Source: an uncultured Clostridia bacterium (GTDB lineage Bacteria > Bacillota > Clostridia > Oscillospirales > Acutalibacteraceae). Taken from it: a stretch of 7,689 nt of DNA. Under the pieces are notes generated by a model. That model saw only the letters and a program-made list of their open reading frames with translations, did not search any database and was not told the DNA's origin. The position numbers were made by a program, and so were the translations under genes. The stretch is from positions 1 to 7,689 of the forward strand of contig CALWMQ010000176.1 in the NCBI GenBank assembly GCA_944382025.1, in the 5' to 3' direction. Positions 5,593 through 7,689 of this stretch are shown piece by piece (within the stretch, counting starts at the first letter, position 1; every line of letters starts with the position of its first letter).

Positions 5593-7689
5593 TTAAGACT
5601 CCCCGCCTTCATCCGAAGCGTTCATACTCATCTCCAGCCATTGCTGCCGGGTAATCAACACCTGCCGGGGCTTACTTCCCTCGTGAGGACCAATAATTCC
5701 CCGTTCCTCCAGTTCATCGATCAGCCGCCCGGCTCGGGCATATCCAAGGCGGAGCCTCCGCTGGAGCAGGGAAGTGGACGCCATACCAGCCTCCACCACT
5801 ACCTCAATAGCCTGGGGCAGCATCTCGTCTCCCCCTTCTTCAGGCAGCTCGTCTCCGCTGCCCCCGGATTTCCCCGAGGATTTCCCACTGGCAGCCGCCT
5901 GCCGTTCAATCTCATCCATCACCTGTTTATCATACTCATGCTCCTGGGAGGATTTCAGAAAATCGACTATTGATTCTACCTCCCGATTGCTGACAAAACA
6001 GCCTTGTACCCGCATGGGTTTCGGGGAACCTACCGGCATGAAAAGCATATCGCCTTTTCCCAGCAATTTTTCGGCGCCACCGGTATCCAGAATGGTCCGG
6101 GAATCCACGGCGGAAGCCACCGTCAGAGCCAGCCGGGAGGGAATATTGGCCTTGATCAAGCCGGTAATAACGTCTACCGAGGGACGTTGGGTAGCGATCA
6201 CCAAATGCATTCCGGCCGCACGGGCCATCTGAGCCAGCCGGATAATCGCGTCCTCCACCTCGTTGGCGGCAGCCATCATCAGGTCGGCCAGCTCATCAAT
6301 CACAATCAGGATTAAGGGCATGGGATGCAGGGTATCGCTCTTTTTGGCCAACTCGTTATAGGAGTTCAAATCCCGCACGTTGTTTTCCGCAAAGGTTTTA
6401 TACCGGTTGAGCATTTCGGTAACCGCCCAGCCAAGGGCACCGGCTGCTTTCCGGGGATCGGTAACCACAGGAACCAGCAAATGAGGGATCCCGTTGTAGA
6501 TGCCGAATTCCACCTGCTTAGGATCGATCAGCAGCAGCCGTACATCGCTGGGGCTTGCCCGGTACAGGACGCTCTGGATCATGGAATTGGTACATACCGA
6601 TTTACCGGAGCCGGTCGTGCCGGCGATCAGCAGATGAGGCATTTTCGCCAAATCCGCCAGCACGATCTGCCCGGCAATATCCTTGCCTAAAGCCACTGTC
6701 AGTTTTCCTTTTGCCCGGGAAAACTCATTGGAATCAATCAGTTCACGCAGGCATACCGACGCCGCCGTTTTATTGGGAACCTCAATACCCACAGCCGCCT
6801 TATTGGGAATCGGGGCCTCGATGCGCACCCCGGTAGTGGCCAGACGAAGAGCTATGTCATCCGCCAAACCGGTAATACGGCTGATTTTCACCCCCGCGCT
6901 GGGCTGAAGCTCATACCGGGTAACAGTCGGGCCGCGGGATACATCGATCACCTTTGTATTCACGCCAAACTCTTTCAGCGTCTGAACCAGAAGGTCAGAC
7001 GTATTTTTCTGTTCCAGAGCGGCCTGGGAATCATCGGACGCTTTGGACTCGTCCAAGAGGGAAATCGGGGGGTACCGATAAACATCCGGTTCCGCATCCA
7101 TATAAGCAGGCTTGGGGGAATCCTTCGGCAACGGCTGTGCAACCCCCTCTTCCCCAGCGGGTTTATCCGGTTTCTCCCCCTTGGCGGGTTTCAGGATATC
7201 CTCCAAACGGGGAACCGGTTTCTCATCTTCCTGCCGCATATCGGCTGCCGCCTTTTCCAACGCGGCCAGTTTTTCCGACTTTTCTTCCGCCGGCTCCTGA
7301 CGAGCGAGTGGCAGCTTATCCGATTTCACCGGATGCTGGGGCAAGTCTTCTTCCGGATACCCTTCTCCCAGTTCCACATCGATTACCGCGGCCTTCCGGC
7401 GCTCCGCTCCGGCTACCATGGCATTTTCCAAGGTTTCCTTTGTCTTCTTCACCGGTTTCCATGCGGTACGGAATAAGGTCATAATGGTCGTCCCCGTAAC
7501 CAACATTAAAAACACGAAAATCAGCAGGACAATAATAATCTTGGCGCCCAGATCAGTGAAAAAATATTCCATTGGGTAACCCAGAACCGCTCCGGCGACC
7601 CCGCCGCCTTTGACAGCGATGCCATCGGTCCACGCATGGCCTATAGACTCAAAAAAATTGTATCCGGGAGCATCCGGGATGTCCACGCT
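5593..7689 (-). CDS. ftsK: FtsK/SpoIIIE DNA translocase, C-terminal 698 residues (5' end outside window)
   Basis: A septum-located motor that pumps double-stranded DNA during division or sporulation. Counting from the Val codon at 7686, visible parts are: a last membrane segment (about 49-71, IIIVLLIFVFLML); a Pro/Glu/Lys-rich charged linker (about 75-215); the alpha and beta motor domains from about 225, with RGPTVTRYELQPSAGVK, Walker A GTTGSGKS (356-363), Walker B LILIVIDELAD (458-468) and TVASAVDSRTILDTGGAEKLLGKGDMLF; a Gly/Ser/Glu-rich spacer (about 600-621); and a gamma winged helix (about 622-690, from EMLPQAIEVVVEAGMASTS to RQVLIT) that reads polar DNA guide motifs. The reading frame is open to the right edge, so the true start and the first membrane helices lie outside. 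The GTG at 7686 is internal, not a start. Division FtsK and sporulation SpoIIIE cannot be told apart here. Confidence 0.96.
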   Translation of the reverse strand, partial: SVDIPDAPGYNFFESIGHAWTDGIAVKGGGVAGAVLGYPMEYFFTDLGAKIIIVLLIFVFLMLVTGTTIMTLFRTAWKPVKKTKETLENAMVAGAERRKAAVIDVELGEGYPEEDLPQHPVKSDKLPLARQEPAEEKSEKLAALEKAAADMRQEDEKPVPRLEDILKPAKGEKPDKPAGEEGVAQPLPKDSPKPAYMDAEPDVYRYPPISLLDESKASDDSQAALEQKNTSDLLVQTLKEFGVNTKVIDVSRGPTVTRYELQPSAGVKISRITGLADDIALRLATTGVRIEAPIPNKAAVGIEVPNKTAASVCLRELIDSNEFSRAKGKLTVALGKDIAGQIVLADLAKMPHLLIAGTTGSGKSVCTNSMIQSVLYRASPSDVRLLLIDPKQVEFGIYNGIPHLLVPVVTDPRKAAGALGWAVTEMLNRYKTFAENNVRDLNSYNELAKKSDTLHPMPLILIVIDELADLMMAAANEVEDAIIRLAQMARAAGMHLVIATQRPSVDVITGLIKANIPSRLALTVASAVDSRTILDTGGAEKLLGKGDMLFMPVGSPKPMRVQGCFVSNREVESIVDFLKSSQEHEYDKQVMDEIERQAAASGKSSGKSGGSGDELPEEGGDEMLPQAIEVVVEAGMASTSLLQRRLRLGYARAGRLIDELEERGIIGPHEGSKPRQVLITRQQWLEMSMNASDEGGES

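Noticed and set aside
7684..7686. GTG at 7686 as the start of ftsK
   Set aside because: The frame is open to the edge of the window, the codon lies just before the last membrane helix, and family members have several helices before it. It is an internal valine.
1..7689. CRISPR array, tRNA or rRNA genes, intact insertion sequence
   Set aside because: I saw no regularly spaced repeats, no tRNA-like cloverleaf with GTTCRA-type arm, no rRNA signature and no transposase motif on either strand.

Overview
The window reads as an ordinary chromosomal segment of a low-to-mid GC Gram-positive anaerobe, most likely a member of the Clostridia (Eubacteriales). The reasons are a T-box riboswitch in front of leuA, strong AGGAGG-type ribosome binding sites, a consensus sigma-A promoter, and Firmicutes-like protein sequences. 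Genus cannot be fixed from the sequence alone; an Oscillospiraceae- or Lachnospiraceae-like gut clostridium is a guess. Every gene I can support lies on the minus strand, so the text below follows transcription from right to left.

Right part (7689 to 5593): the C-terminal two-thirds or more of a FtsK/SpoIIIE DNA translocase, with its start outside the window. It is followed by about 420 bases without a recognised gene (5592 to 5171), GC-rich and full of inverted repeats, including a 12-bp perfect stem and a 10-bp perfect stem just behind the ftsK stop codon.

Middle (5170 to 1884): a probable three-gene transcription unit. It holds a YgiQ-type radical SAM protein, a membrane-anchored ComEC-like metallo-beta-lactamase-fold protein whose start overlaps the end of ygiQ by 32 bases, and a 72-residue DUF3006 protein. 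The last two are a recurrent pair whose function is not established.

Between 1883 and 1471 is about 410 bases with no convincing gene. Left part (1470 to 1): a consensus promoter drives a T-box leader with a CUC (leucine) specifier codon, a UGGU acceptor-pairing bulge and an intrinsic terminator. It leads into leuA, 2-isopropylmalate synthase, the first committed step of leucine synthesis, which runs off the left edge. Uncharged tRNA-Leu should stabilise the antiterminator and switch leuA on.

I found no CRISPR array, tRNA, rRNA, intact mobile element or clear new defence system. The points worth a second look are the hairpin-rich gap behind ftsK, the unassigned stretch upstream of the leuA promoter, and the MBL-DUF3006 pair.
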